DNA of 64,000 nucleotides from CAG-791 sp963593905 (GCA_963593905.1 CAVBBL010000009.1:17430-81429), one strand, 5' to 3'; numbered from the stretch's first letter, positions 51,841-60,274 are shown. The notes: a model not told the origin generated them from the letters alone. Made by a program: numbers and translations.

Positions 51841-53436
51841 TCAACAGATTGTCTTCAGATAGGATGTCAGCAGCTTTGTGCCTTTCTCTGCCAGGCTCTC
51901 CCGGCCTTCCTTCACACACCAATCATAGATCAGGCCCCTCTCCAGAGACGCATAAGTCTCAAAGATTTCCTTTGCAGACTCCTCTGTGCGGAATTCTCCT
52001 GCCTTCTGCCCTTCTTCTATGATTCTGGGAATCAGCGTATAGTAGAAGCGCTTTTCATTTAACAACTCCTGCCTCTCCCCCGGCATGCTCACATAAATAT
52101 GGCTCACCAGATTAAAGGGCACGTGATCCTGAATCAGGGTAAAGAGCTCTCTGTTTAAGAACACAAGCTTGTCATAGTTGGACAGCTTCGGATTCATATT
52201 GATCATCAGCTGGGCGTACTTCGTATCGAAAAGATCCCCCAGCGTGTGCTCCAAATCCTCTTTTTTTGAAAAATAATTGTAGAACTCCTCTTCCTTCACG
52301 CCGGCCCGGGCCGTGATATCCGACACCTGTGTCTCGGCGTAGCCTTTCTCCTCAAAAAGCTCCCAGGCTGCCTGCACCAGCATCTTGCGGACATTCTGCT
52401 CCTCGCTGCTGTGTCTGCCCAAAAGGAAGCCGTAGCATAGAGGATCCGTCTCGTCCAGTATCCATTGATTGAGGCCGGTGATCCAGGCGCTGCCGGTAAT
52501 CTGCGGAATAATACCGATACCACCGCCTATCTCCACCTCCTGCACAGCCTCGCCGCGAAAAAGAGAACCGGTGATGCTCTCATAGATGAATTCCTCGTGA
52601 AGTCCGATCTCTCCCTTTGCATAAAGGGTGGCCAGCTTGGCACTGGTGCCGGTGCCACAGGGAGAGCGATCCGCCTGGGCATCTCCGAAGATCACACAGT
52701 TCTTTCTATTGGCCTTCGGATTGTCTGTGTGGGAATAAAATTCCACCAGATCTACGGTAGTGATATCCAGATAGGGATGCCGTATCTTTACCGTCCGGTT
52801 GATCTCCTCCCGGATTTTCATGCCAAGGGCAGTAATCTCCTCGATATTCTCGATTTCCAAAGGCAGACCGATTTTTTCTGCATCCACCAGGGCAAAAAAA
52901 GAACCGCCGAAGGATATGTCATAGTGAATGCTCCCTCTTCCCGGGATTTCCAGCTGCAGATCTCTTTTATAGAGAAAGGCCGGCACGTTCAGGATACTGA
53001 CCTCCACTGCTTTTCCATTCACCACATGGACTTTCGTGCGGATCAGTCCGCTGGGAGCGTCCAGCACCACCTCGGTATAGGGCTCCGACACCGGTACCAT
53101 GCCGGTTTCCACCAGCATGGTGGCCGTGCCGATACTGCCGTGGCCGCACATGTTCAGATAGCTCCCGGAGTCCATGAAGATTACACCGTAATCTGCCTCC
53201 TCATGCACCGGCTCCGTCAGCAACGCGCCGAACATGTCCCGGTGTCCCCGGGGCTCTAGCATCAGCGCCGTGCGCAGAAAGTCATAATGCTCGATGAGGT
53301 AGTTCTTTTTCTCCATCATGGTCTTGCCGGGAAGTGCCGGAAAACCATCATAGATGATTCTGGTGGCCTCTCCCTCTGTATGGGAATCTATGGTTTTGAT
53401 ATGATAAGCGTAGGCTTTTAACTGCGGCATTCCCAT
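51841..53436 (-). CDS. prdF: Proline racemase fused to a TetR-type regulator domain
   Basis: This single 531-codon frame joins two proteins. Residues 1-340 are a proline racemase: IDSHTEGEATR, the first catalytic Cys in NMCGHGSIGTA (Cys97) and the second in DRSPCGTGTSA (Cys260). The Cys-Cys pair separates it from the Thr-containing dehydratases. Residues 345-531 are a full-length TetR-like domain: VRKMLVQAAWELFEEKGYAE, then VSDITARAGVKEEEFYNYFS, then a helical C-terminal part. Standalone PrdF is about 335 residues. It converts L- to D-proline for the reductase encoded upstream in the same operon. The fusion could make the enzyme its own regulator. Confidence 0.9.
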   Translation of the reverse strand: MGMPQLKAYAYHIKTIDSHTEGEATRIIYDGFPALPGKTMMEKKNYLIEHYDFLRTALMLEPRGHRDMFGALLTEPVHEEADYGVIFMDSGSYLNMCGHGSIGTATMLVETGMVPVSEPYTEVVLDAPSGLIRTKVHVVNGKAVEVSILNVPAFLYKRDLQLEIPGRGSIHYDISFGGSFFALVDAEKIGLPLEIENIEEITALGMKIREEINRTVKIRHPYLDITTVDLVEFYSHTDNPKANRKNCVIFGDAQADRSPCGTGTSAKLATLYAKGEIGLHEEFIYESITGSLFRGEAVQEVEIGGGIGIIPQITGSAWITGLNQWILDETDPLCYGFLLGRHSSEEQNVRKMLVQAAWELFEEKGYAETQVSDITARAGVKEEEFYNYFSKKEDLEHTLGDLFDTKYAQLMINMNPKLSNYDKLVFLNRELFTLIQDHVPFNLVSHIYVSMPGERQELLNEKRFYYTLIPRIIEEGQKAGEFRTEESAKEIFETYASLERGLIYDWCVKEGRESLAEKGTKLLTSYLKTIC

Positions 53437-53546
53437 AATGCATTACCTCTGCACTTTCTCTGCACTTTCTCTATACTTTCTTTATACTTTCGCTACACTT
53501 TCTCTGCATTCCCTTTAAACCGGCCACTGACAGCTATCCCTTATAC

Positions 53547-54272
53547 TTATACATTGTGGCGATACTCGTAAGGAAGCACCTTCATCTGATTGTAGCTGGG
53601 GCAGTCTCTTACCCATTCCAGAGACTCCTTGATGATAGCCGTCTGCATGGGAATGTTGTTAGGCTCACCGGCGTTGGAACCGATCGGTACGTGGGGAGCG
53701 GTGATTCTGGGTGCACCCTGCTGTCTTGCAATAGGAGGGAGGGCGGCAATGACTACGCAGCTCATGCCTGCCGCCTCACAGCATCTGGTGACGATAGTAG
53801 CGGATCTGTGACAGGTACCGCAGCCGCCGGTGCAAAGAACGATATCCACGCCCTGCTCCTTTAACTTTCTTGCGATCTCCGGGCCGGTCTCATTCTTGAA
53901 CTTATCTACGTTGCCGCCGCCGCCCATGAAGGTGTAAGTTTCTTTGGACAGAGAGCCGATGAAGCCCTCTGCCACCAGCTCATGAAGTCGGTCGATGGGG
54001 AACATGGCATTGACGTCCTTATTGATATCAGAGTTGTCGAAACCGCCGTGGGTAACCATCAGCTCTGAAGAGGGGGTATCGAACTCAATGGTGCGATAAG
54101 AGAAATCACCGGAGGTATTAAAGGGTGTCTGGCTCTTTTTATGGATACCGCCTGCGGTGATGAAGGCCACCTTGCACTCGCTCAGTGGCTTCTTTAATTC
54201 CGTGAAAACAGGCGCCGGGGTTACCGGTACAAATATTTCGGACTGCATTCCTTCTACTGTGGTTAAGCTCAT
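53547..54272 (-). CDS. prdB: D-proline reductase PrdB, cysteine variant
   Basis: This 241-residue subunit matches the usual PrdB length and has VLCTGGCGTCHRSATIV at residues 145-161. In characterised Stickland clostridia the residue at position 154 here is selenocysteine in a CxxU motif. Here the codon is TGT, giving Cys151-Cys154. PrdB with PrdA reduces D-proline to 5-aminovalerate. The start at 54272 follows GGAGGAAGATT. Ring-opening activity without selenium is inferred, probably at a lower rate. Confidence 0.93.
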   Translation of the reverse strand: MSLTTVEGMQSEIFVPVTPAPVFTELKKPLSECKVAFITAGGIHKKSQTPFNTSGDFSYRTIEFDTPSSELMVTHGGFDNSDINKDVNAMFPIDRLHELVAEGFIGSLSKETYTFMGGGGNVDKFKNETGPEIARKLKEQGVDIVLCTGGCGTCHRSATIVTRCCEAAGMSCVVIAALPPIARQQGAPRITAPHVPIGSNAGEPNNIPMQTAIIKESLEWVRDCPSYNQMKVLPYEYRHNV

Positions 54273-54289
54273 AATCTTCCTCCATTCAT

Positions 54290-54739
54290 TTATATACTTT
54301 CCGCCGGTATTTCCTTTTTCCCCACAATGTGCATGGGGCTGAAATAGAATTCCACGTTCTGCCCTTCGGCAAGAGGCAGATCGGTAAAAGCCCATCTCCT
54401 GGGCACTGCTACTGTCCCCAGTTCTTCCATCATGCGAACCTTGATGGCAGTGTCGTTGACCTCTATGATGTTTCCTCCGATCAGGCAGGGTGCAAACTCC
54501 TTGTCCTTTTTGATCGGAGAGCAGTCATAATCATAGGGATTCTCATTGATCTGGATATAGCTGAAATAAAAGCTCATATCATGACCGATTTCGGGCTCTG
54601 TATCCTTCTCCAGGATATACTCCCTGGGGACTTCGATGACTCCCAGTCTTCCGTGGAGATGCACCTTCACGATATTGTCTTTTACTTCCTTTACCAAGCC
54701 ACCCATCAGGATGGGATTAATCGTATAATCTAATTTCAT
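54290..54739 (-). CDS. prd-operon accessory protein with duplicated domain (CBO2463/CBO2479-like)
   Basis: This 149-residue protein lies between prdA and prdB, where small conserved proteins occur in other clostridia. It consists of two homologous halves: residues 10-65 (MGGLVKEVKDNIVKVHLHGR, GVIEVPREYI, then MSFYFSYIQI) and 85-140 (IGGNIIEVNDTAIKVRMMEE, GTVAVPRRWAF, then VEFYFSPMHI). Each half looks like a small beta-barrel. No catalytic residues are evident; an assembly or regulatory role is possible. I believe it belongs to the CBO2463/CBO2479 family. Confidence 0.75.
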   Translation of the reverse strand: MKLDYTINPILMGGLVKEVKDNIVKVHLHGRLGVIEVPREYILEKDTEPEIGHDMSFYFSYIQINENPYDYDCSPIKKDKEFAPCLIGGNIIEVNDTAIKVRMMEELGTVAVPRRWAFTDLPLAEGQNVEFYFSPMHIVGKKEIPAESI

Positions 54740-54825
54740 AAGTACCTTCCTGTGCCGATGCCTGCAGCAGCGTGAAGTGTATTCTGCCGGTAGAATTTTG
54801 TCCTGTGATTCCCTGGATCACTGCA

Positions 54826-56664
54826 TTAATGCAGTGTGCCGTTATCCAGCAGCTTTGTCTCCGGCAGACCTAAAAGCTTATTGTTTGCATTGATGACATC
54901 ATTGTTCCACTTCTTGGGAGCGGGGGCGATCTCCACGCCGGACATCTTATTCTTCAGCATCTGAATCGCACGGGCTGCCACTTCCTTGGTGACGCAGGAG
55001 CAGCCTGCCACGTTGTTTTCGAAGCCGCCCTTGTCCATATTTTCCTCGACCATGGCTGTGGCGTACTCATTGCCTACGACCAGCTGTCCCTGATAAGCGC
55101 AGAAAGAAACGCCTACTACCGGGATACCTCTCTTGCCCGCCTGTCCGATATGCTGAATGAAATCAATGTGGTTATTGCCAAAGCCCTCTGTGGTGATGAT
55201 GCAGCCGTCGATATCCAGAGATTCCAACAGAGAACCGAGTCTCTCGGAAACCCAGAGCTTCTCATCGTTAACCTGGGGAGAGCCTACGAATACAACGCCG
55301 ACCAGATCCATCTCGGTATCTGCTGCCAGTCCCTCTACCAAAGGCTCGCGGATGTAATGACGGGTCATCTCCTTGGTGGCAGGTCCGATGCAGGTCAGGG
55401 CATGGATGGAACCGTCGCGCACCTGATTAGGGGTTAAGATAATCGGCACATTGCCGCAGTCTACGTTCTTCTGACCGCCTAAGATGCCGCAGGGCTCAGT
55501 GGGGCAAATGACATTGTCATGCATAGCGCCCTGACCCATGATTTCCTTGACCAGTACGACTCTGGGATTGCCGGGTCTTCTCACATCTTCACAGATTTCC
55601 TCTCTGACAATCTCACCTTCGTACTTCTTTAACTGATCGCGAACCGCCTGGATGACATAATCCTGGCACTTATGAGCCGCAAACGGGCCGGGTCTGGTCA
55701 TGCCGGAGAGTCTCTGGATTACGACATGGCAGCGGATGATGATATCATTCTCATCTGCACAGCCGGGATGACCAAAGTACATCTTTTCATCCAGATAGCC
55801 TTCGGATGAGCCGAACTCGTGTACCTGCACGCCGTCCTCATCTACACCGGTGAGCATGAACACCACGCCGTCAGCCACCTTGGTAATACCGCTGCCGATC
55901 TCACCGTCGACCTTGGTGGCGATGGGGCAGACATCCATGATGGTCTCTGTATACTGATGTCTCTCGCTGGGATGAATGACATCCAGCTTCATGCTCTTGC
56001 ACAGCGGGTCCTCCAGGATTGCTTTTTCCACGATGCTGCCGTCAATGGTGATCTTGCCGTCCTTGATGGAAGTCTCGGTGCCGATTTCCGCATCAGTAAT
56101 CTTGATGTGCTGCTTTTTCAGTACACGGATGACTTTCTTTTCTCCTGCAGCAGGTGCCTCAGGGCTTGCTGCAGGTGCAGGGGCAGGGGAAGCTGCGGGC
56201 GCTGCTCCTGCCGGTGCTGCACCGGCAATCACCGGCACGTCAATGCACAAGCCCTCGAACTTTTCTGCGTGACCGATCTCGATGTGAATCATTCCATTTC
56301 CTCCCTTTTGCGTCGTAACCACCGGCGCTGCCTCTGTCTTTACCACAGGAGCAGATGCCTTACTCTTTGCTGGCATTTCTTCCTTCTTTGCCTCTTTTGC
56401 TACTGCGGCATCATTGACTTTATCCAATACTGCCCTGGTAATGGGGGTCAGTGCCTCCACATCGCACAGCAGCGTAGAACCGAGAACCTGTTCGATGGTC
56501 AGACCATCATCGCTTAATGTAAGAAGCCCTGCCTCTACCATGTCGTCAAATAAAGAGGGATCCTCCAGATCAGCTGCGCCGATCACTAATCCCTTCTGCC
56601 GTCTGCAGCAGAAGATTGCCGGATCCTTCAGATGCTTCTGTAATGTTTCCTGGGTAATGGACAT
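54826..56664 (-). CDS. prdA: D-proline reductase proprotein PrdA
   Basis: This 612-residue proprotein is expected to be cleaved before a Cys that becomes a pyruvoyl group. Cys425 in DGSIHALTCIGPATKE is the likely site, close to position 421 reported for Clostridium sticklandii. Cleavage would give about 45 and 20 kDa chains. An N-terminal domain (residues 1-85) and an Ala/Pro-rich flexible linker (about 148-173) precede the core. The pyruvoyl group binds D-proline while PrdB supplies the thiol. GGAGGAAAAAGTT precedes the ATG. Confidence 0.94.
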   Translation of the reverse strand: MSITQETLQKHLKDPAIFCCRRQKGLVIGAADLEDPSLFDDMVEAGLLTLSDDGLTIEQVLGSTLLCDVEALTPITRAVLDKVNDAAVAKEAKKEEMPAKSKASAPVVKTEAAPVVTTQKGGNGMIHIEIGHAEKFEGLCIDVPVIAGAAPAGAAPAASPAPAPAASPEAPAAGEKKVIRVLKKQHIKITDAEIGTETSIKDGKITIDGSIVEKAILEDPLCKSMKLDVIHPSERHQYTETIMDVCPIATKVDGEIGSGITKVADGVVFMLTGVDEDGVQVHEFGSSEGYLDEKMYFGHPGCADENDIIIRCHVVIQRLSGMTRPGPFAAHKCQDYVIQAVRDQLKKYEGEIVREEICEDVRRPGNPRVVLVKEIMGQGAMHDNVICPTEPCGILGGQKNVDCGNVPIILTPNQVRDGSIHALTCIGPATKEMTRHYIREPLVEGLAADTEMDLVGVVFVGSPQVNDEKLWVSERLGSLLESLDIDGCIITTEGFGNNHIDFIQHIGQAGKRGIPVVGVSFCAYQGQLVVGNEYATAMVEENMDKGGFENNVAGCSCVTKEVAARAIQMLKNKMSGVEIAPAPKKWNNDVINANNKLLGLPETKLLDNGTLH

Positions 56665-56796
56665 AACTTTTTCCTCCTCTTATCAGCTGATTAAACAGCT
56701 GTTTCTTATAAGCCATAGGACCGTTCACTGTTTGCTTCCAGTGACTGTCTTGGAAGCTTGTATGCTTACGCTTATTCTTATTTTTTTCCTTTCCAT

Positions 56797-56922
56797 GCCG
56801 CAATTTATTGCGGCTACGTGAAGAGAAATCGCGCAGGCGATTTCTCTGATACGATTTTGCATTGATGACGTTTACGGCATCAATGCAGTTTGAAAGAAAT
56901 GCCATCAGTCATTTCTTTCAAA
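56797..56922 (-). promoter_or_regulatory. Structured leader element, copy L12 (B-C-D-E) without an adjacent start codon
   Basis: B (56889-56922, TTTGAAAGAAATG pairs) starts inside the last codons of prdC, whose TGA stop lies in its 5' arm. C (56859-56886, GCATTGATGCCG with CGTCATCAATGC), D (56822-56847, perfect AGAGAAATCGC/GCGATTTCTCT) and E (56797-56814) follow. GGAAAGGAAAAAA comes next, but the expected ATG is ATA. prdA starts about 130 bases further on. Confidence 0.75.
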
Positions 56923-58237
56923 TTTTTATCCTTCTCACCAGTTTCTGGTTCACCGCCCGCAGGGCGCCGTCTGAACAGTGGTAAACGGGAAGCCCCAGCA
57001 TGGGTGCGCAACTCATGACCGTGTTGGAGCAGTCCGTGCAGTTGCTGATGAGCACCGCCTGTGCGCCTGCTTTTTTCAGCGCCATGACCTTCTGCACCTG
57101 TCCGGGACAGCGGCCGGGATTTTCACACTTTAAAGCACTCTTTACCTGATGGGCCTGCTTGCAGTATTCACATCCCACCACCTCGGAGCCGAGACTCTCT
57201 GCCAGCTGTGCCAGTCTTTCCTTATTGGCTCCGCAGGCACAGACCAGAAGACCTATCTTTTCCGGCCCCTTAGGAAAACATTCTGCGGCGATCAGGCCGC
57301 CGGTAGTCTTGATCACCGGTGCGTCCAGGCTAGTTCGCTTTCCTGTAAAAGGTCCGCCCATGATCAGCTCTCCGTAGCCCTCTGCCAGGCCGCCGGCCTT
57401 TTCAAACATCTCTCCCACCGAGATGCCCAGGGGCACATCAAAGAATACCTGCGTCAGATCCTCATTGCCCTCTAGCTTGCCGGCCACTGTCATGTTCTTA
57501 TCGATCAGCGGCTTCTTTAAATCCACTGCCTCCTGGATCCTGCAGACCGTCTCTGCATTGATCACGATAGCATCAGCCTCTAAGGGAAGGCTTTCCACAC
57601 TTAGGAGCTTCCCGAGACATTCCCGGATGATCGCTCTCTCCTCTCCCATGGGATACATATTAGGAAGAAAATGAAGGAAGATCTCTTTCTTTTTTCCATC
57701 CTTTGCCAATTGGGAAATGGCATCCTGCAGTTTCTCTATTGCCTCGGTGTGGATTTCCTTAATGGCGATGACACCGTGAGCGGCCCGGGTCACCTCCATG
57801 GCGATGCACAGTCCCCGAAGCAGCTGCGCCGGATTCTCTTCGATGGCGCGGATGTTGTGCTCCAGGATGGGCTCACACTCCGCCGCATTGACAATCACAT
57901 AACCTTCTTTTTCAAAAGGCTTTGCCAGCTTGGCATAGGTGGGAAAGCCTGCGCCTCCTAATCCCACGATGCCGGCCTCTTCGATCAGTGCCAGAGGATC
58001 CTTGGCGGTGAGCTTCTTATATTCTTTTGTCTGTTTCTCATCTGCCCGAATGAAAATAGCTTCCTCCGTAACCTCTGTCACCACACCGGATACACTGGAG
58101 TAAATATTCGCTCCCAGCGTATTCTCTCCCTTAGACGCAACAAGCTGCCCGCGTACAATAGAGTCACCTTTGACTATTGCAGGGGCAGCCTGTGCACCGA
58201 TGTGCTGCTTCAGAGGAAAACAAAATAATTTTTCCAT
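56918..58237 (-). CDS. prdC: Proline reductase-associated electron transfer protein PrdC
   Basis: This 439-residue RnfC-like flavoprotein has GIVGLGGAGFPTYAKL (about residues 88-103), NAAECEP and a C-terminal Cys-rich part (CEYCKQ, CENPGRCPGQ, CTDCSNTVMSC). It is thought to pass electrons from NADH or the membrane to PrdB. Some clostridial PrdC proteins contain selenocysteine; here the frame is uninterrupted, so all such positions are ordinary residues. It is the first gene of the operon. AAAGGAACAAA precedes the ATG. Confidence 0.9.
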   Translation of the reverse strand: MEKLFCFPLKQHIGAQAAPAIVKGDSIVRGQLVASKGENTLGANIYSSVSGVVTEVTEEAIFIRADEKQTKEYKKLTAKDPLALIEEAGIVGLGGAGFPTYAKLAKPFEKEGYVIVNAAECEPILEHNIRAIEENPAQLLRGLCIAMEVTRAAHGVIAIKEIHTEAIEKLQDAISQLAKDGKKKEIFLHFLPNMYPMGEERAIIRECLGKLLSVESLPLEADAIVINAETVCRIQEAVDLKKPLIDKNMTVAGKLEGNEDLTQVFFDVPLGISVGEMFEKAGGLAEGYGELIMGGPFTGKRTSLDAPVIKTTGGLIAAECFPKGPEKIGLLVCACGANKERLAQLAESLGSEVVGCEYCKQAHQVKSALKCENPGRCPGQVQKVMALKKAGAQAVLISNCTDCSNTVMSCAPMLGLPVYHCSDGALRAVNQKLVRRIKI

Positions 58238-58252
58238 TTTGTTCCTTTCTAT

Positions 58253-58273
58253 GCCGCATTTGCTTGCAGCAGC
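58253..58273 (-). promoter_or_regulatory. Structured leader element, copy L13 (E hairpin only)
   Basis: GCTGC pairs with GCGGC (one wobble) directly before AGAAAGGAAC and the prdC start. It is weaker than other E hairpins. Confidence 0.4.
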
Positions 58274-58456
58274 ACGACCTTTCTTTTAATTTTTGTTTTT
58301 GCTCTTCTTTTGTTTTTGCGCTTCTCTTGTTTTTCTACTTTTGGTTTTTGTTCCTCTCTCGTTTTTTCTTCTCTTGTTTTTTCTTCTTTTGATTTTTTGT
58401 TCTTCTTTTTGTTTTTTCTTCTTTTTGTTTTCCTTTGCTTGTTTGAAATTGAGGTC

Positions 58457-58485
58457 ATTATAGCAACGGCTATTTTCACTGTAAA
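58457..58485 (-). promoter_or_regulatory. Promoter of the prd operon
   Basis: On the minus strand TTTACA (58480-58485) is followed after 17 bases by TATAAT (58457-58462), which carries the extended TGC before it. The transcript would have a leader of about 210 bases, mostly A and G between 58275 and 58440. Nothing else gene-like is evident in 58486-58745. Confidence 0.75.
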
Positions 58486-58839
58486 ATGAAGCTTTGACCA
58501 CCGTGAGATGACAAACCGTCATGGCAGCGTGTTTCCTGTTCACTTTACTCATCATAAAAAATTAATTCCTGCGACTATGCCGACTACCATAGCTGCGCCG
58601 GCCGTCGCCACTTAGCGAAATCATGACTGTACCATCCGCCGCCACTTAGGCAAAGGGCGCCGAGCATAGAGCAATCCGATGTCATAGGAGAAACTGCTTT
58701 TTCCCCGGCATCATGATGTCTGCTATAAGGCTGAGGTCGATGGTATGATTTTGCTGTATAATAGATTGCATGAAACAGACAGGCAGCGCAAAACGAGAAG
58801 TGTCAGATTTGCTTTGTGCCTGCAGAATGGGGGCTTATA

Positions 58840-60120
58840 ATGAAATGTGCTTACAAAAATGGGATAATCCTTGATGGAACAAAAGAAATGGAACCTGTCG
58901 CCGGCAAGTCAATTATTACCATAAATGATAAAATTACAGATATTGTAGACGATAGTGCTCTACCCACCGCATGCGAGATTATCGATTTAAAGGGCCACTA
59001 TATAATGCCGGGGCTCATAAATATGCATGTTCATCTGGCCGGCAACGGAAAACCGCAGAAAAAACAAAGAGATAATGAGAAACTGGTAAAGCTGCTGATG
59101 GGAACAGGGTTCTCCAGGGCAATCTGCTATAAGATTGTTGCTGATTTTGCAAAAATAGAGCTCTTAAGCGGTGTGACAACAATACGTACCGTAGGCGGTC
59201 TCGGCAAATTCGATACAAAGCTGCGAGAGGAAATCGCAAAGGGACAAAAGACAGGTCCCAGAATACTGGCGGCAAATGAAGGGATTTCCGTGCCTGGCGG
59301 ACACATGGCCGGTTCTGTTGCCGTAAAAGCCACAAGCATAGACGACGCCGTCGCCTATGTAAATCAGGCCAAAAAAGACAATGTAGATCTTATTAAGCTT
59401 ATGATAACCGGCGGTGTTATGGATGCCAAAGAAAAGGGCGTGCCGGGAGAGCTTAAAATGAGCGCCCAGATGGTTAAAGCAGTCTGTGACAGAGCCCACG
59501 CACTGGGATATAAGGTGGCAGCGCATGTAGAAAGCCCGGAAGGTGTTCGCCTGGCCCTTGAAAACGGAGTGGATTCCATCGAACATGGCGCTAAAATGGA
59601 TCAAGGTACTATAGAGCTTTTTAAAGAAAAAAATGCTTTTTTATGCACGACTATATCTCCCGCACTGCCCTATGCTTTATTTGACAGATCAATTACAAAT
59701 GCAAGTGAAGTAGAAAAATTCAATGGAAATGTCGTATTTGAAGGAATTATAGAGTGCTCCAAGCAGGCCCTTGCCAACAATATTCCTGTTGTCCTTGGAA
59801 ATGATGTGGGATGTCCCTGGATTACCCAGTATGATTTTTGGAGAGAACTTTACTATTTTCATAAATATGTCGGTGTATCCAATGCCTTTGCTCTGTATAC
59901 AGCAACTGCAGGCGCAGCCAGAATGGCGGGAATAGACCATATTACAGGAAGTATTAAAAAGGGTAAGTGTGCGGATATGATTGTCACGGCACAAAATCCA
60001 CTGGAGAGTTTAAGAGCTCTTAGCAAAATAGAGATGGTTGTATCAATGGGTAAACGCATAGAGCAGCCTTTCGTAAAGAAAAATCAGCGCGTGGAGCAGG
60101 AACTCAATAAATTTTTATAA
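58840..60120 (+). CDS. Metal-dependent amidohydrolase (imidazolonepropionase/prolidase-like)
   Basis: This 426-residue enzyme has the amidohydrolase layout: a small beta sandwich, then MPGLINMHVHLAGNG with the metal-binding His-x-His, a Lys in VDLIKLMITGG that may be carboxylated, His in KVAAHVESPEG and IEHGAKMD, and the Asp in VVLGNDVGCPW. Relatives hydrolyse N-acyl or Xaa-Pro peptides and other amides. Its position beside the prd operon makes a proline-releasing role attractive, but this is inference. GGGGGC precedes the ATG. TATAAT at 58757-58762 may be its -10 box. Confidence 0.85.
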   Translation: MKCAYKNGIILDGTKEMEPVAGKSIITINDKITDIVDDSALPTACEIIDLKGHYIMPGLINMHVHLAGNGKPQKKQRDNEKLVKLLMGTGFSRAICYKIVADFAKIELLSGVTTIRTVGGLGKFDTKLREEIAKGQKTGPRILAANEGISVPGGHMAGSVAVKATSIDDAVAYVNQAKKDNVDLIKLMITGGVMDAKEKGVPGELKMSAQMVKAVCDRAHALGYKVAAHVESPEGVRLALENGVDSIEHGAKMDQGTIELFKEKNAFLCTTISPALPYALFDRSITNASEVEKFNGNVVFEGIIECSKQALANNIPVVLGNDVGCPWITQYDFWRELYYFHKYVGVSNAFALYTATAGAARMAGIDHITGSIKKGKCADMIVTAQNPLESLRALSKIEMVVSMGKRIEQPFVKKNQRVEQELNKFL

Positions 60121-60197
60121 TATACAAGAAAATGCGGTCCCGCAGCAAAGAAACTGTAATTGCTTTTGCCTTTGTATAACCGGGTCCGGTATTCATA

Positions 60198-60226
60198 TTG
60201 ACAATTTTACATGTCATGTTTATACT
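60198..60226 (+). promoter_or_regulatory. Strong sigma-A promoter upstream of the LysR gene
   Basis: TTGACA (60198-60203) and TATACT (60221-60226) are separated by exactly 17 bases. An intrinsic terminator starts only 15 bases downstream. Confidence 0.8.
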
Positions 60227-60241
60227 TGCACACATAAACAA

Positions 60242-60274
60242 AGGCGTTAGAGCACGATGCTCTGACGCCTTTTT
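60242..60274 (+). terminator. Terminator of the amidohydrolase gene or LysR leader attenuator
   Basis: AGGCGTTAGAGC pairs with GCTCTGACGCCT (one mismatch) around ACGAT, followed by TTTT. It is 120 bases after the amidohydrolase stop and 16 bases after the -10 box of the LysR promoter. Confidence 0.8.

Noticed and set aside
53547..54272. Selenocysteine read-through in prdB
   Set aside because: The active-site codon is TGT, not TGA, and the frame is open throughout.
58249..58555. Lys/Arg/Glu-rich open frames of 76-89 codons upstream of prdC
   Set aside because: They arise from the purine-rich leader, lie after the promoter, lack a ribosome site and have extreme composition.
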